Positions 62,817 to 64,000 of a DNA stretch of 64,000 bases are shown piece after piece. How positions within the stretch are numbered: the stretch's first letter is position 1; the number at the start of each line of letters is the position of its first letter. Position numbers and translations under genes: made by a program. The stretch spans positions 18,252 through 82,251 of the forward strand of contig PLSD01000039.1 of assembly GCA_003164135.1 (NCBI GenBank), read 5' to 3'. Below the pieces are notes generated by a model that made no database searches, had not been told where the DNA came from, and saw only the letters and a list, made by a program, of their open reading frames with translations. Source of the DNA: Acetobacteraceae bacterium (GTDB lineage Bacteria; Pseudomonadota; Alphaproteobacteria; Acetobacterales; Acetobacteraceae).

Positions 62817-63901
62817 CGAACCTCTCCCTTGTTGTTGATAGGCGCAAGTCTGGTTGCCGCCGTGCGCGGCCAGGCGGTCAGAACCGTATCTCCGGGCACA
62901 AGCCGCAGCCGGTTGCCGAGCGGCGTGGTATTAGCCTCCATCACCGCGAGCATGCCGCCGTCGGCCAGCACCACCTGGTAACGCGTCACGGCCCCAAGAT
63001 AAGTAGCCTCCCGCAATTGTGCCAGTTGTGATTCATACCCCTCCGGCACCGCCGCTTCCGGCGGCAGCAGCACAATCTTCTCCGGCCGCAGTAACGTATC
63101 GTGCCCGGCGCCGATCAAATTGGAACTACCGACAAAATCCGCGACAAACGCGGAGTTGGGCCGCTCATAAAGGTCAAAAGCCGTCCCCACCTGTTCGATG
63201 CGCCCCTGGCTGAACACCGCGATACGGTCGCTCATCGCCAGCGCCTCGTCCTGGTCGTGCGTCACATAAATAAAGGTAATGCCGCTCTCATGCTGGAGCC
63301 GTTTCAACTCCGTCTGCATCTGGTGCCGCAGCTTCAAATCCAGCGCGCCCAGCGGCTCATCGAGCAGCAGCACGCGCGGCTGGTTCACCATTGCCCGCGC
63401 CAAAGCCACGCGCTGGCGCTGCCCGCCGGAAAGCTGGGCCGGCTTGCGCGCGCCAAACTCCCCCAGCCGCACCTGCTCCAGCGCCGCCTGCGCCTGTGCG
63501 TGCGCCTCGGCCTTGGGCACTTTGCGCGCCCGCAAGCCGTAGGCCACGTTCTCAATCAGCGTGAGATGCGGAAACAGCGCATAATCCTGGAATACGGTAT
63601 TCACCGCGCGCGCGAACGGCGGCAGCGCCGCCACATCCTCGCCATCAAGCATAATCCGCCCGGTATCCGGCCGCTCAAACCCCGCGATCAACCGCAAGGT
63701 AGTGGTCTTGCCCGAACCCGAGGGGCCCAGCAGCGTAAAAAACTCCCCCGGATAAATGCTCAGGTCCAGCCGTGCCAGCGCCACCGCGCCGCCATACGCC
63801 TTGCTCACACCCTCAAGTGCTACAATCGGCTGCCGCGCTGCGGGTGCGCTCTGCTCCACGGTGTCACGCGCAATCTGCTCCAGAGTAACATCTCCCACCA
63901 A
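62813..63901 (-). CDS. potA: Polyamine-type ABC transporter ATPase (PotA-like)
   Basis: This 362-residue ATPase has Walker A GPSGSGKT, signature LSGGQRQRVALARA, Walker B VLLLDEPLGALD and the switch His in THDQDEALA, followed by a TOBE domain. It heads the operon potA-potD-potB-potC. The start is uncertain: TTG at 63901 or GTG at 63898, with only a weak ribosome site (CCCGGGTGA). The last 99 bases of the window, upstream, hold no visible gene. Confidence 0.92.
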   Translation of the reverse strand: MVGDVTLEQIARDTVEQSAPAARQPIVALEGVSKAYGGAVALARLDLSIYPGEFFTLLGPSGSGKTTTLRLIAGFERPDTGRIMLDGEDVAALPPFARAVNTVFQDYALFPHLTLIENVAYGLRARKVPKAEAHAQAQAALEQVRLGEFGARKPAQLSGGQRQRVALARAMVNQPRVLLLDEPLGALDLKLRHQMQTELKRLQHESGITFIYVTHDQDEALAMSDRIAVFSQGRIEQVGTAFDLYERPNSAFVADFVGSSNLIGAGHDTLLRPEKIVLLPPEAAVPEGYESQLAQLREATYLGAVTRYQVVLADGGMLAVMEANTTPLGNRLRLVPGDTVLTAWPRTAATRLAPINNKGEVR

Positions 63902-64000
63902 TCACCCGGGCAGGATGGCACAAGAGCAAACGCATCTGGTTGACCATGCAACACAGCCGGGGGCTTGGGTTGAGACTTATAGTAATTTCAATTAAGAGTG

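Overview
The window looks like chromosomal DNA of a high-GC alphaproteobacterium, most likely an Acetobacteraceae acidophile of the Acidocella/Acidiphilium type. This is inferred from gene content and protein style: pckA beside chvI-chvG, a short HprK with PTS regulatory proteins, a twin-transmembrane HIG1-type protein, a class I PHA synthase, and an acidic secreted beta-strand protein. No rRNA, tRNA, CRISPR array or intact insertion sequence was seen.

Layout. 1-9.4 kb: aldehyde dehydrogenase, a GFA protein, PEP carboxykinase, an FMN split-barrel protein, the ChvI-ChvG two-component system, uracil phosphoribosyltransferase and acetyl-CoA synthetase. 9.7-15.6 kb: a cold-shock protein, an acyl-CoA ligase and a regulatory PTS operon (hprK, rapZ, EIIA, HPr, EI) with no sugar permease. 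15.6-29.7 kb: a large MscS channel, glyoxalase II, a TPR-sulfotransferase, thiolase and PHA synthase, trpS, murJ, a CHAP lipoprotein, a solute-binding protein and a quinone oxidoreductase. 29.7-41.7 kb: small lipoproteins, RidA, a second CHAP protein, rsmA, a ClC channel, an acyltransferase, a 469-residue surface-type protein, msrB/msrA, gshB and an exported phosphatase.

The most unusual stretch is 41.7-49.3 kb. A sigma-54 activator of the NtrC family lies beside an exopolysaccharide-type module: two intact family-2 glycosyltransferases flanked by broken pieces of a WecG-type transferase, a sugar-phosphate transferase, an Hpt protein and a Wza-like lipoprotein. Three sigma-54-type (-24/-12) promoters and two clusters of a short repeat (core AAATGC) sit in the intergenic regions at enhancer-like distances. 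The right-hand promoter reads through a Wza remnant into a histidine kinase that carries the C-terminal half of an amino-acid permease. This suggests a CbrA/CbrB-like transporter-kinase/activator system recombined with a sigma-54-controlled polysaccharide locus.

49.4-58 kb: an aromatic-oxidation operon (VOC protein, an 84-residue unknown, flavin monooxygenase, Rieske alpha and beta subunits) converges on a dedicated TonB system (exbB, exbD, a TonB-dependent receptor with an upstream palindromic operator, tonB). 58-64 kb: a DMT-type exporter, an AraC-type regulator and a four-gene polyamine-type ABC importer (potABCD order A-D-B-C).

Many neighbours overlap by 4-14 bases (ATGA junctions), and convergent genes overlap on opposite strands at 18.2 and 58.9 kb. 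A family of long GTAAG...CTTAC hairpins ends three convergent gene pairs.
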